Of a stretch of DNA of 64,000 bases, positions 1-9,636 are shown one piece after another. A program made the position numbers and the translations under genes. The stretch spans positions 80,450 to 144,449 of the forward strand of contig CACFIL010000002.1 of assembly GCA_902566315.1 (NCBI GenBank), read 5' to 3'. The DNA is from an uncultured Pelagibacteraceae bacterium (GTDB taxonomy: Bacteria; Pseudomonadota; Alphaproteobacteria; Pelagibacterales; Pelagibacteraceae). Position 1 is the stretch's first letter. Every line of letters begins with the position of its first letter. The notes below the pieces were generated by a model. It saw only the letters and a program-made list of their open reading frames with translations. It ran no database searches and had not been told where the DNA came from.

Positions 1-490
1 TTTCTGTTTCAGCTCCAGTTCCAGCAGTTGTTGGAATAGTTATAATTTTTGGGAATGGGTTATCCTTGCTAATTATAGGCGGAGTTAATTCAAACTCAAA
101 ATCTCTTAATGGAACGTCATTGTTTGCTGTGAGGCAAATTAATTTTCCTCCATCCATGGCACTGCCTCCACCGATTGCAATTATAGCATCATGGTTTCCA
201 TCTTTAAATTTACTAACACCATTTGAAACCTCATCTTCTCTTGGATTTGGAGATATATCAAAAAATAGATCTGATTTTACATCAGAACTTTTTAAATAAT
301 TTTGTAAATTTTCAATAAATGGTAATTTTGGACTCCCTTTATCTGTAACTATTAACGGATTTTTAATATTTAAATTATTACAAATACTTCCTATTTCTTT
401 CAATCTGCCTGGACCGTATGCAATATTAGTCGGAAACGTCCAATCTTGATTGGATAGAATATCAGTTTCGTTAAGTTTAAAACTTTGCAT
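1..490 (-). CDS. Iron-containing alcohol dehydrogenase, partial (runs off left edge)
   Basis: Minus-strand translation from ATG at 490 reads MQSFKLNETDILSNQDWTFPTNIAYGPGRLKEIG...AIIAIGGGSAMDGGK...IITIPTTAGTGAETE, with the GGGSxxDxxK and PTTAGTGAE motifs of Fe-ADH. Confidence 0.9.
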   Translation of the reverse strand, partial: MQSFKLNETDILSNQDWTFPTNIAYGPGRLKEIGSICNNLNIKNPLIVTDKGSPKLPFIENLQNYLKSSDVKSDLFFDISPNPREDEVSNGVSKFKDGNHDAIIAIGGGSAMDGGKLICLTANNDVPLRDFEFELTPPIISKDNPFPKIITIPTTAGTGAETE

Positions 491-526
491 TTCTTTTATA
501 AAGTATACAATTTTAAAAAATTATAA

Positions 527-1459
527 ATGAATATTTTGTCTGAGAATACAGATTTAAAAAAAACATATTTAGCAATAGTTACGATGCTCTTAGCAATTCT
601 CTGTGTGGATATGTATATGGTAGTAATAAAGTTTTTAGGAAATGAATATACTGTAATTCAGTTAGCAGTATTCAGAAATATAGCTGGGGTAATTCCTCTA
701 TTTATACTTATTTTATTTACTAAAGAGCACATTTCAGTTTTTAGAAACCTAAACAACAAATTCATTGTCTTAAGTTTTTTTAGAGGTTTGGCTTTCTTAT
801 CGATGAATATATTTATATTTATTTCTGTTATTAATTTAGAATTTGCTACCGCTATGGTTCTTACATTTTCTTCGCCATTTTTCATTGTAATTTTATCAAT
901 AATTTTTTTAAAGGATAAAGTTGGTATTTATAGATGGTCTGCAATTTTTATAGGTTTTTTTGGAGTAGTTTTAATTGTTCAGCCAGGAAGTGATATATTT
1001 AGTTTTTATTCAATATTTCCTATTCTAACTGCGATTGCTTGGGCATTAAGTGTGATAATTTTAAAATTTATACCGGATGGTCACTCAACAGCAAAAATTC
1101 AATTATACACTTTAATATTTAATGTAATTGGTGGTGTTGTGCTGTTTTTAATAACTACTGGACATGCAGAAATAAAAAGTGCCCAAGATTTTTTTCTTAT
1201 GACATTGACTGGTATTCTTGGAGGTACTGCAGCAATACTTTTTATCTATTCTTATAGATTAATCTCTGCAAGTAAGATGGCTTCGTTTGAATATTTTGGT
1301 ATTCCTTCATCATTTATTTTAGGTTGGTTATTTTTTAATGAGGCTCCTTGGGAACAATTATTTCCAGGAGTTTTTGTAATTGTGTTTGCTGGAATGATTA
1401 TAATTTGGAGAGATAAAGTAAAACAAAAAAAAACTAAAGTGAGTAGAGAAATTAACTAG
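527..1459 (+). CDS. EamA/DMT-family transporter
   Basis: 310 aa, about 10 TM segments, tandem EamA-like halves. Confidence 0.85.
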   Translation: MNILSENTDLKKTYLAIVTMLLAILCVDMYMVVIKFLGNEYTVIQLAVFRNIAGVIPLFILILFTKEHISVFRNLNNKFIVLSFFRGLAFLSMNIFIFISVINLEFATAMVLTFSSPFFIVILSIIFLKDKVGIYRWSAIFIGFFGVVLIVQPGSDIFSFYSIFPILTAIAWALSVIILKFIPDGHSTAKIQLYTLIFNVIGGVVLFLITTGHAEIKSAQDFFLMTLTGILGGTAAILFIYSYRLISASKMASFEYFGIPSSFILGWLFFNEAPWEQLFPGVFVIVFAGMIIIWRDKVKQKKTKVSREIN

Positions 1460-2498
1460 CAGATTTCATTGATTTCATAACTATAGCTCTATCAATTTCA
1501 CCAATAAGTTCACCTGTCTCACTATTTACCACTGGAAATTTCTGATCTGTGTCTACAAGTTTATCAATTAAAGTCTCTATTTTTGAATTGTGAGGGATAT
1601 TATTTGATCCGTTTTCAAACATTTTTTTTGTATCATCACAACATTCTTCCCTCATTACTTTGCTTGCACTAAGGACTTTGTATTTTGGTACGTCTTCGCA
1701 AAAGTCTTTTACATATTGATCTTTGGGGTTAGCAACAATTTCTTCAGGTGTCCCTACTTGAGAAACTTCTCCATCTTTCATAATTGCTATATGATCACCC
1801 ATTTTAATTGCCTCTAAGAAATCATGAGTAATAAATACCATTGTCTTTTGTAATTTTTCTTGAATCTTTAATAGTTCATCCTGCATTTCTCTTCTAATTA
1901 ATGGATCTAAAGCTGAAAAAGGTTCATCAAAAATTAAAATTTCTGGATCTACAGCTAATGCACGAGCTAAACCTACTCTTTGTTGCATTCCTCCTGATAG
2001 TTCTCTTGGATAATTATTATGCCAACCTTCCAAACCAACCATTTTTAAAACTTCCATTGATTTTTCTACTCTATCATTTTTTTTATTTCCTCTAATCTCT
2101 AAACCATATCCAATATTCTCCACAACTGTTCTATGTGGAAATAAACCAAAATGTTGAAAAACCATACTCATTTTATTTCTTCTTAAATCTAATAATTCTC
2201 TGCCACTCATTTTCGTTACATCAACATCATCCATTTTTACTGTTCCAGAAGTTGGTTCAATTAATCTTGAAATACATCTAACTAAGGTTGATTTTCCACT
2301 TCCCGATAAACCCATTACAACAAATGTCTCACCTTTCTCAATTGAAAAGCTTACATCTTTTACTGCAACCACATGTCCAGTTTTCTCTTGAACTTCTTTT
2401 ATTGATAAACTTTTATCTAAATCTTTAATTATTCTTTGCTCGTCAGAACCAAATAATTTCCAAACATTTGAACACGTTATTTTTGGTTGATTATTCAT
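1452..2498 (-). CDS. proV: Glycine betaine/proline-type (quaternary amine) ABC transporter ATP-binding protein
   Basis: Walker A GLSGSGKST, signature LSGGMQQRVGLARAL, Walker B ILIFDEPFSALDP; ProV-like N-terminus and C-terminal CBS-like tail. Confidence 0.9.
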   Translation of the reverse strand: MNNQPKITCSNVWKLFGSDEQRIIKDLDKSLSIKEVQEKTGHVVAVKDVSFSIEKGETFVVMGLSGSGKSTLVRCISRLIEPTSGTVKMDDVDVTKMSGRELLDLRRNKMSMVFQHFGLFPHRTVVENIGYGLEIRGNKKNDRVEKSMEVLKMVGLEGWHNNYPRELSGGMQQRVGLARALAVDPEILIFDEPFSALDPLIRREMQDELLKIQEKLQKTMVFITHDFLEAIKMGDHIAIMKDGEVSQVGTPEEIVANPKDQYVKDFCEDVPKYKVLSASKVMREECCDDTKKMFENGSNNIPHNSKIETLIDKLVDTDQKFPVVNSETGELIGEIDRAIVMKSMKSAS

Positions 2499-2577
2499 AT
2501 TTTGTTATTTTAATAACACAAAAATAGACAATATTTTTCTTTAAAAGTAAAATTATTTATTTTAAATTTTAGATAAT

Positions 2578-4695
2578 ATGTCTTCTGAAGTAGCAAGTAT
2601 TCAAGGAAAGCCAAATTCATCAAAAAATATAATTACATATTCTGTAATCTTAATAACATTTTTAGTTGCACTGTGGTTGTCTTTTCAAAGCGATGGTCCT
2701 TCAAAAATGCCAAAGGTCGTCACTGACCAATTTACATTTACAGCATGGGTTAATGAAGGTGAAGATTATTTAAAGAAAAATTATAGATGGATTACGAAAA
2801 TAATAGCCAGTTATATTAAAAATGTCTATTACTTTGTTGAAGATTTCCTTATCGACTCACCTTGGCTATTAATTGCAGCATTAATATTTTTGCCTTGCTT
2901 AATTGCAGGTGGTTTAAGATTAGGATTGTACTCTTTATTTGTTATTTATTTTTGGGGTGCAACAGGAATGTGGGAACCATCCCTGCAAACGGTAGCATTG
3001 ATGGGTTTATCAGTTTTACTATGTGTCGTAGTTGGAGTGACTCTAGGTGTGCTTTGTTCACAAAGTGACAGATTTGAAAATTTTATGAAGCCTATTTTAG
3101 ATACCATGCAAGTAATGCCTGCATTTGTTTATCTTTTTCCAGCTCTTTTCTTTTTTGGAATTGGAGGAGCTCCAGCAATTTTAGCCACAATGATTTACTC
3201 TATGCCTCCAATCATAAGATTAACAAATACCGGTATAAGACAAGTTTCAGCAGAAACAATAGAATCTGCAACCTCTTTTGGATCAAGTAAGTTACAACTG
3301 CTATTTAAAATTAAAATTCCACTTTCACTTCCAAGTATAATGATGGGAATTAATCAGGTGATAATGATGGCTTTAGCGCTTGTAGTTTTAGCATGTTTTA
3401 TTGGAGCTGAAGGAATTGGTGGTCAAGTTTGGCAAGCAATTAGAAGACTTGATGTTGGGTGGGCAATGGAAGGAGGACTTTGTATTCTTTTCATGGCAAT
3501 AATGTTTGATAGATTTAGTATGTCATTTAGCAAAACAAAACAAATACTTCCATCGAATGTTCAAAAACTTTATTTACTCCCACAATCTTGGGAAAAATTT
3601 GCAATAGTAAGAATTATAGAAAAGCCTTTAGAATTTTTAGCTGGTTTAATTAATTTTGTTTGTACAAATTTAACAAAATTTATTGCGTATGTATTTGAAT
3701 TTTGTGTTTCTTTAGCAAATAAAGAAACAGCAAGAGATATTGGTGAAATAATTTCTAGAAGATATTATATAATACCTTCTTTTTTACTTGTTCTGACTAT
3801 TTCATTCGTTGACTCTTATATGGTAAGTATAGGATCATTTCCTGAAGAGTGGAGATTGTCTATTAGGCAGCCGATTTCTAGTAGTGTAGAATCTTTAACT
3901 GTTAATCCTAGTTTTATTGCATTTACAAAAGCTCTTAGGGGATTTGTATATCTTAAACTCTTAAGACCACTTGATATATTCTTAACTCATGTGCCATGGT
4001 GGTATACATTAGGGGTATTTGCAGCAATTGGATATTTTACTGTCGGTATTAGATTTGCAATTATTACAGCAATATTATTACTTTTCATTGGTGCTTGTGG
4101 GATATGGCCACAATCAATGATAACACTATCATCTGTTTTAGTGTCTGTAGCTTTATGCTTTATAATTGGAGTTCCTCTTGGAATAATTGCCTCTTATAAT
4201 GAGAGATTTAGAAATGTTCAAAACGTGGTTTTGGATGCCATGCAGACTTTACCTTACTTCTGTTATTTAATTCCTGTTTTAATGTTTTTTGGAGGAGGAA
4301 TAGTATCTGCAGTACTTGCAACAGTTATATACTCTATACCACCCATCATTCGATTAACATCTTTAGGTTTAACTCAAGTATCTGGGACTTACTCAGAGGT
4401 TTCACGTTCATTTGGTGGTACTTTATTGCAAACTCTAAATAAAATTAAATTTCCATTAGCTATTCCAAGTTTAGTTATTGGATTTAATCAAACAGTAATT
4501 ATGGCTTTCGCAATGCAGATTGTTACACCTTTAATTGGTGGAAAAGGATTAGGTTTGGAAGTATTTAATGGATTAGCAAGATCTGATACCGGTAGAGGGT
4601 TGGCAGCAGGTATAGGAATTGTATTATTAGCAATAATTATAGACAGAATTTCACTTGCTTGGACTAAAAAACAGAGAGAAGCTCTAGGTTTATAA
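2578..4695 (+). CDS. proW: Quaternary-amine ABC transporter permease with two ProW-like domains in one chain
   Basis: 705 aa; two copies of the binding-protein-dependent permease region (IYSMPPIIRLTNTGIRQVSAE... and IYSIPPIIRLTSLGLTQVSGT...). Confidence 0.9.
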   Translation: MSSEVASIQGKPNSSKNIITYSVILITFLVALWLSFQSDGPSKMPKVVTDQFTFTAWVNEGEDYLKKNYRWITKIIASYIKNVYYFVEDFLIDSPWLLIAALIFLPCLIAGGLRLGLYSLFVIYFWGATGMWEPSLQTVALMGLSVLLCVVVGVTLGVLCSQSDRFENFMKPILDTMQVMPAFVYLFPALFFFGIGGAPAILATMIYSMPPIIRLTNTGIRQVSAETIESATSFGSSKLQLLFKIKIPLSLPSIMMGINQVIMMALALVVLACFIGAEGIGGQVWQAIRRLDVGWAMEGGLCILFMAIMFDRFSMSFSKTKQILPSNVQKLYLLPQSWEKFAIVRIIEKPLEFLAGLINFVCTNLTKFIAYVFEFCVSLANKETARDIGEIISRRYYIIPSFLLVLTISFVDSYMVSIGSFPEEWRLSIRQPISSSVESLTVNPSFIAFTKALRGFVYLKLLRPLDIFLTHVPWWYTLGVFAAIGYFTVGIRFAIITAILLLFIGACGIWPQSMITLSSVLVSVALCFIIGVPLGIIASYNERFRNVQNVVLDAMQTLPYFCYLIPVLMFFGGGIVSAVLATVIYSIPPIIRLTSLGLTQVSGTYSEVSRSFGGTLLQTLNKIKFPLAIPSLVIGFNQTVIMAFAMQIVTPLIGGKGLGLEVFNGLARSDTGRGLAAGIGIVLLAIIIDRISLAWTKKQREALGL

Positions 4696-4784
4696 GTCAA
4701 GTAAAAGCATCATTATTCACAGTTTACAAACTAGTAATTTTTGTTTTAGAATAAGATTTTAATTAATTAAAAGAGAGGAAATAA

Positions 4785-5795
4785 ATGAGGTTATCAAAAA
4801 CAATATCAGCTCTATTTTTGTCTTTCGTAATTTTACTTGCTAGTCTTACTCAGGCAAATGCAAAAAGATTACATGCTGCTATTGCTGACTGGACAGGTGG
4901 AATAATCACTTGTGAAGTTGCAGTAGCAATTCTTGAACGAGAAATGGGCTATAAAATTAAACAAACAGTTTTCCCGTCTGGTACTGGATTATGGGAAGCA
5001 ATTGCAGCTGGAGAACTTGATTTCGCTTGCGAGAGTTGGCCAAGTTATGCAGAGGCAGACGATGTAATGTTTAATGAAGATTTAATTTATGACGGCAAAG
5101 TAGTAAAGTCTTATAAAGGAGATGGAACAGTTGATCTTTTAGGAACTACTGGAATTATCGGTATGTCAGATTACTGGATACCTAGATATGCTGCAGAAGA
5201 AATGGGCATTAAAACTTGGAGAGACCTAAACAAACATAAAGCTAAATTTGCAACTATTGAAACAGGCGGTAAAGGAAGATTAATTGGATGTCCTGTAGCT
5301 GGTTGGAACTGTCATGACCAAAAAAGACTTGATCTTTTAGGAATTGATTTCCAAGCAGATGAGCTAGGTACTGAAGCGGCTGCAATTGCAGAAGCAAAAG
5401 CTGCTTACATGAGAAAAGAGCCGTTCTTGTTATACTTATGGTCACCACACTGGTTCTTTGGTGAGTTTGACATGGTAGGAGTTCAACTTCCTGAATACAA
5501 AACTTGTGCAGGAGACACATTTACTGAAGCAAACAACTGGAAAACTTGCGGTACAGATGGATGGCCAGCAACTGGTTGGGATAAAGATTACACTATGAAT
5601 TATGGAAATCCTGACACATTTGCTAAACCAGAACATGCTAAAGCAAAAGCTTTTTTTGAAAGAATGAAATTAGAAAACTTAGACCAAGCTAAGATGCTTG
5701 TTGAAGTTGACATCAAAAAAAGAGACGTTAAAGAAGTTGTAAATGAGTGGTTAGACAACAATCCAGATAAATGGAAAAGTTGGTTACCTAACTAA
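4785..5795 (+). CDS. Glycine betaine/carnitine-type ABC transporter substrate-binding protein (OpuAC/ProX-like)
   Basis: Signal peptide MRLSKTISALFLSFVILLASLTQANA; WTGGIITCEVAVAILEREMGY...; located after the permease gene. Confidence 0.88.
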   Translation: MRLSKTISALFLSFVILLASLTQANAKRLHAAIADWTGGIITCEVAVAILEREMGYKIKQTVFPSGTGLWEAIAAGELDFACESWPSYAEADDVMFNEDLIYDGKVVKSYKGDGTVDLLGTTGIIGMSDYWIPRYAAEEMGIKTWRDLNKHKAKFATIETGGKGRLIGCPVAGWNCHDQKRLDLLGIDFQADELGTEAAAIAEAKAAYMRKEPFLLYLWSPHWFFGEFDMVGVQLPEYKTCAGDTFTEANNWKTCGTDGWPATGWDKDYTMNYGNPDTFAKPEHAKAKAFFERMKLENLDQAKMLVEVDIKKRDVKEVVNEWLDNNPDKWKSWLPN

Positions 5796-5819
5796 TAATT
5801 AAACTTCAAAAAAATAATT

Positions 5820-5852
5820 AAGGGCTTTGTGGAAACAGAGCCCTTTTTTTTA
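5820..5852 (+). terminator. Rho-independent terminator after the substrate-binding protein gene
   Basis: AGGGCTTTG-TGGAAA-CAGAGCCCT hairpin followed by a T-run. Confidence 0.85.
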
Positions 5853-5853
5853 C

Positions 5854-6492
5854 ATGCATATAATACATAGAGGAATTGTAAATAAGAGTTACAAAGAAAA
5901 CTGCTTAGAGTCTTTTCGAGCATCATTTAAAAAAAGATTTGGGATTGAAACAGATATTCATTCAACCAAAGATAAAAAGTTTGTATGCTTTCATGATTTT
6001 ACTTTAAAGAGAATTTTTAAAATAAGCAAAAGTATCAAAAATATTAATTATGAAGATCTAAAAAAAATTAAAAATAAAAACTTTCAAATACCACCATTAA
6101 AAGAGGTTCTAAAAATTTCAAAAAAAAAATTTCCTATCTTTATTGAAATAAAGCCATTATTTAATAAAGAACTTTTATCTAATTTGATTAAAGAAACTAG
6201 AAGTTTTAAAAAATGTACTTTTATCTCTTTTAAACATGAAAATATCTATAATCTTCTTAAACTTAACTCAAAACTATCAGTAGGTTTATCTTTTTCCAAC
6301 AAATCTAGCATAAAATCTATTTTAAAAAGTAGCCTAAACAAAAAAATAAAATATCTAATATTAGATAAAAAGTTTTTAAATAGTCGAAGAATACAAATAA
6401 TTAATAAAGAGAAATATTATTACACGATTAAAAACAAAAAGGAATTTTTGAAATATGAAAAAGATAACAATCTTATATTTGAAAACTTATGA
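5854..6492 (+). CDS. Glycerophosphodiester phosphodiesterase-family protein
   Basis: HRGIVNKSYKENCLESF...GIETDIHSTKDKKFVCFHDFTLKRI matches the GDPD motifs HRG, ENxxxSF, E-D and HD. The track start at 5827 is a TTG inside the terminator hairpin; ATG 5854 is preferred. Confidence 0.75.
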   Translation: MHIIHRGIVNKSYKENCLESFRASFKKRFGIETDIHSTKDKKFVCFHDFTLKRIFKISKSIKNINYEDLKKIKNKNFQIPPLKEVLKISKKKFPIFIEIKPLFNKELLSNLIKETRSFKKCTFISFKHENIYNLLKLNSKLSVGLSFSNKSSIKSILKSSLNKKIKYLILDKKFLNSRRIQIINKEKYYYTIKNKKEFLKYEKDNNLIFENL

Positions 6493-7620
6493 TTTATATT
6501 TTTTAAGATATTCCAATCTTCCAAGTATTTCATCTCTATCTAAATAATATCCTTGAAGATGACGATGACCTGAATTTGGGTCAAAAGCAGTTCTGCCGTG
6601 TAAAACACGCCTATTATTAAAAGAAAATATGTCTCCAGGTCCTAATCTAAATTTAATCTGAAACTTATCATCGTGTAGAAGATTTCCAAATCTATGGTGG
6701 GCTTTATAAACTTTATCCATTTTATCTGGATGACAATCTAAAGCATCCATCGTTGCAACACTAAATCTAATATCATGAAAATCTTTATCTTTTGTTAAAC
6801 TAATTGCGGGTGCATGATAGCTTCTGTGAGATTCTTGAGTATAATCTTTATCTCTAAATTTAAGAGGCACAGAAACCAGTGTCTCAAATATATCTTTTTC
6901 ATTTTGTCTTAGATAATCGGCTACAGCAAACCCATCGATTGCTGAAGAATCTCCACCATTTGCATCATTTACTAAACAATGCAAAAACTGATAACCAGGT
7001 GGTAATTCAAACCAAGGTAAATCCATATGATTTCTTAAAGCATGCGCCGTGTATGCAGAATTATTTGGTTTTGGAATATTTATTACCTCAAAAGGGGTTT
7101 TAAAAAATGTTTCTCTGACATGGCTTATTCGATGAAGAATTTTAAAGCCTGATTTTTTTTCTGTTGGTGAGTTTTTAACTATGGCAATACCTTTATGATG
7201 TAATAGTTCAAGCCATTTTATTAAACCTTCATCAGAGTCAATTACTTCATCATGCTCAATGCATATACTTTCAAAATTATTTTTTAAGTTATTATCCCAA
7301 AGTTGATAAGGAGATATATATTTTTGTTTATTTTTGATTGTATAGCAATTTTCTCTTAACCATTTTGGGTCATAATAACTTATGTGTTCTCCCTCACTCC
7401 ACTCAATTTCTAATTTACCATCATCATTAAGAGAGTATTTTTTAGGATTTATATCTTTAGAAACTTCTAAAATATTAAACATTCTATGTCGTGAATCTTT
7501 GTCATGCGCGGTTGGACAATTATCTCTTAGCCACATATAATTGAATTTACTCTCCTCCCCATCATTCCAAATAATTTGAAGGTAAGTGCTATTTTTTGAG
7601 ATTTTAGAAATTGAATTCAT
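6487..7620 (-). CDS. Gamma-butyrobetaine hydroxylase-like 2-oxoglutarate/Fe(II) dioxygenase
   Basis: N-terminal GBBH-like domain (WNDGEESKFNYMWLRDNCPTAHDKDSRHR) plus TauD-like catalytic domain with NHMDLPWFELPPGYQFLHCL and distal HGRTAF. Confidence 0.88.
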   Translation of the reverse strand: MNSISKISKNSTYLQIIWNDGEESKFNYMWLRDNCPTAHDKDSRHRMFNILEVSKDINPKKYSLNDDGKLEIEWSEGEHISYYDPKWLRENCYTIKNKQKYISPYQLWDNNLKNNFESICIEHDEVIDSDEGLIKWLELLHHKGIAIVKNSPTEKKSGFKILHRISHVRETFFKTPFEVINIPKPNNSAYTAHALRNHMDLPWFELPPGYQFLHCLVNDANGGDSSAIDGFAVADYLRQNEKDIFETLVSVPLKFRDKDYTQESHRSYHAPAISLTKDKDFHDIRFSVATMDALDCHPDKMDKVYKAHHRFGNLLHDDKFQIKFRLGPGDIFSFNNRRVLHGRTAFDPNSGHRHLQGYYLDRDEILGRLEYLKKYKS

Positions 7621-7734
7621 GATAAATAATTATATAAAATGGTAAAAATTTCAATTCAATTAATGGTTGAAAGCTTTTTATTTATTTAATTGTAGGTTTG
7701 CTTTGATGCATTAAAAGAATTAGACTTTTAAAAA

Positions 7735-8760
7735 ATGTCAAAAATTGAAATCAATAATGTATATAAAATTTTTGGACCTAAACCATCCAGCGTTCTTAAA
7801 ATGGTTCAAGAGGGTGCTACAAAAGAGGATGTTTTAGAGCAAACTGGGCACACAGTTGGATTAGATAATGTGTCATTAAAAATTGAGGAAGGAGAAACCT
7901 TTGTGTGCATGGGTTTATCTGGATCTGGTAAATCTACGCTAATAAGACATTTAAATAGATTGATAGAACCTACTTCTGGGGAAATTTTAGTTGAAGGCAA
8001 GGATGTTACCACTCTCAATAAAGAGCAACTAATTGAATTTAGAAGGCAAAAAATGAGTATGGTATTTCAAAGGTTTGGCTTGTTCCCGCATAAGACAGTT
8101 TTACAAAACGTTGGTTACGGACTTGAAATGCAAGGCGTGGAAATTGAAAAAAGAAATGCTACTGCAATGGAGAAAATTGAGTCTGTAGGTTTGTCTGGAT
8201 TTGAAAATCAATATCCAGCTCAACTATCTGGGGGAATGCAGCAACGAGTAGGACTTGCAAGAGCTTTAGCCACTGATACTGACATTATGCTTATGGACGA
8301 AGCTTTTTCAGCATTAGATCCATTGATAAGAAGTGACATGCAAAAACAATTGATAGATCTCCAAGCAGAATTAAAAAAAACCATAGTGTTTATTACTCAT
8401 GATCTTGATGAGTCACTTCGATTAGGTGATCATATTGGAATTTTAAATGCTGGAAAACTTGTGCAAGTAGGAACTCCAGTAGAAATTATAATGAACCCGG
8501 CAGATGAATATGTTGAGGCATTTGTAAAAGATGTAAACAGAACAAAAGTTATAAAAGCAAAAATTATAATGAAACCTATTAATCAATCAGATGGTATAGA
8601 TAAATCAAACCTGATTAAAGTTGAAGAAGATCAATTTATCGAGGAATTTCTACCTCAAGTTGTTTGTAGTAATTCCAATTGCGAAGTTGTCGATAAACAA
8701 GGAAACGCTAAAGGTTATATCTCAAATAAAGAATTACAAGAATCGCTGAGAAGCTCATAA
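7735..8760 (+). CDS. Second ProV-like quaternary-amine ABC transporter ATP-binding protein
   Basis: 341 aa, Walker A GLSGSGKST, LSGGMQQRVGLARAL; clear paralogue of 1452..2498. Confidence 0.9.
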   Translation: MSKIEINNVYKIFGPKPSSVLKMVQEGATKEDVLEQTGHTVGLDNVSLKIEEGETFVCMGLSGSGKSTLIRHLNRLIEPTSGEILVEGKDVTTLNKEQLIEFRRQKMSMVFQRFGLFPHKTVLQNVGYGLEMQGVEIEKRNATAMEKIESVGLSGFENQYPAQLSGGMQQRVGLARALATDTDIMLMDEAFSALDPLIRSDMQKQLIDLQAELKKTIVFITHDLDESLRLGDHIGILNAGKLVQVGTPVEIIMNPADEYVEAFVKDVNRTKVIKAKIIMKPINQSDGIDKSNLIKVEEDQFIEEFLPQVVCSNSNCEVVDKQGNAKGYISNKELQESLRSS

Positions 8761-8776
8761 TTTATATTGTGCAGTT

Positions 8777-9628
8777 ATGGAAAAAAACTTAAGCAAAATT
8801 GTTGATTTAGAAAAATATCCTATTCACGACTTACAATCTCACAAAATAAAAAAAATAATTGAAAAATGTAAAGCAGAATTAGAAAATGATAGTTGTTCAG
8901 TAATTCCAAACTTTATTTTACCAAATTCTTTAGCAGTTATGAGAAAAGAATTAGAGCAACAGCTAGATGAAGTTTATATGTCTAAAGAAAGTGTCAATGC
9001 ATATCTTTATGCAAAAGATGACCCCTCTCTTCCTAAAGATCATCCAAAAAGAATTTTTATGAACAGATACAATGGATATCTAAACTCTGATTGTTTTGCA
9101 AAAAATTCCGAAATGAAATTTCTTTACGAAACTGAAGAGCTACTTAAATTCGTGTCCGCTTGTCTAGGAATTTCTCCAATTTATAGATGGGCTGATCCCT
9201 TAGCTTGTCATGCTTATAATGTAATGGAGCCTGATGGTATATTGCCTTGGCATTTTGATAGTTGCGAATTTACTTTAAGTCTTATGATACAAAAACCAGA
9301 GCAAGGTGGGATATTTGAGTATTGTCCAAATATAAGAGAACCAGGAAATGAAAGATTTGATGAAGTAAAAAAAGTGTTAGATGGAGATCGTTCAAAAGTT
9401 AAACAACTTGAACTAAAACCTGGTGATTTACAAATATTTAAAGGACGATTTACTATGCATAGAGTAACCAAAATAATAGGAAAAACCTCACGTTACATGT
9501 GTATACCAGCATATGTATTAGATCCATGGAGAGTAAATACACCTGAACATTCTAAAGCAATTTATGGAAAGGTGTTGCCCATACATATAGAAAGAAATAA
9601 AGTTAGATCTGACGGTTTAGCCGATTAA
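8777..9628 (+). CDS. HalD/BesD-type 2OG-Fe(II) oxygenase family protein, predicted hydroxylase
   Basis: WHFDSCEFTLSLMIQKPEQGGIFEY...LELKPGDLQIFKGRFTMHRVT; HxD motif plus distal His. Confidence 0.7.
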   Translation: MEKNLSKIVDLEKYPIHDLQSHKIKKIIEKCKAELENDSCSVIPNFILPNSLAVMRKELEQQLDEVYMSKESVNAYLYAKDDPSLPKDHPKRIFMNRYNGYLNSDCFAKNSEMKFLYETEELLKFVSACLGISPIYRWADPLACHAYNVMEPDGILPWHFDSCEFTLSLMIQKPEQGGIFEYCPNIREPGNERFDEVKKVLDGDRSKVKQLELKPGDLQIFKGRFTMHRVTKIIGKTSRYMCIPAYVLDPWRVNTPEHSKAIYGKVLPIHIERNKVRSDGLAD

Positions 9629-9636
9629 ATAAAATA

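Noticed and set aside
66-299. 77-aa plus-strand ORF at the left edge
   Set aside because: Antisense to the partial Fe-dependent alcohol dehydrogenase.
5827-5853. N-terminal extension of the GDPD ORF starting at TTG 5827
   Set aside because: It lies inside the terminator hairpin and T-run of the upstream gene; ATG 5854 gives MHIIHRG, matching the family start.
8777-9628. Annotation as an amino-acid halogenase
   Set aside because: The HxD carboxylate is retained, whereas BesD/HalD halogenases have Gly/Ala at that position.
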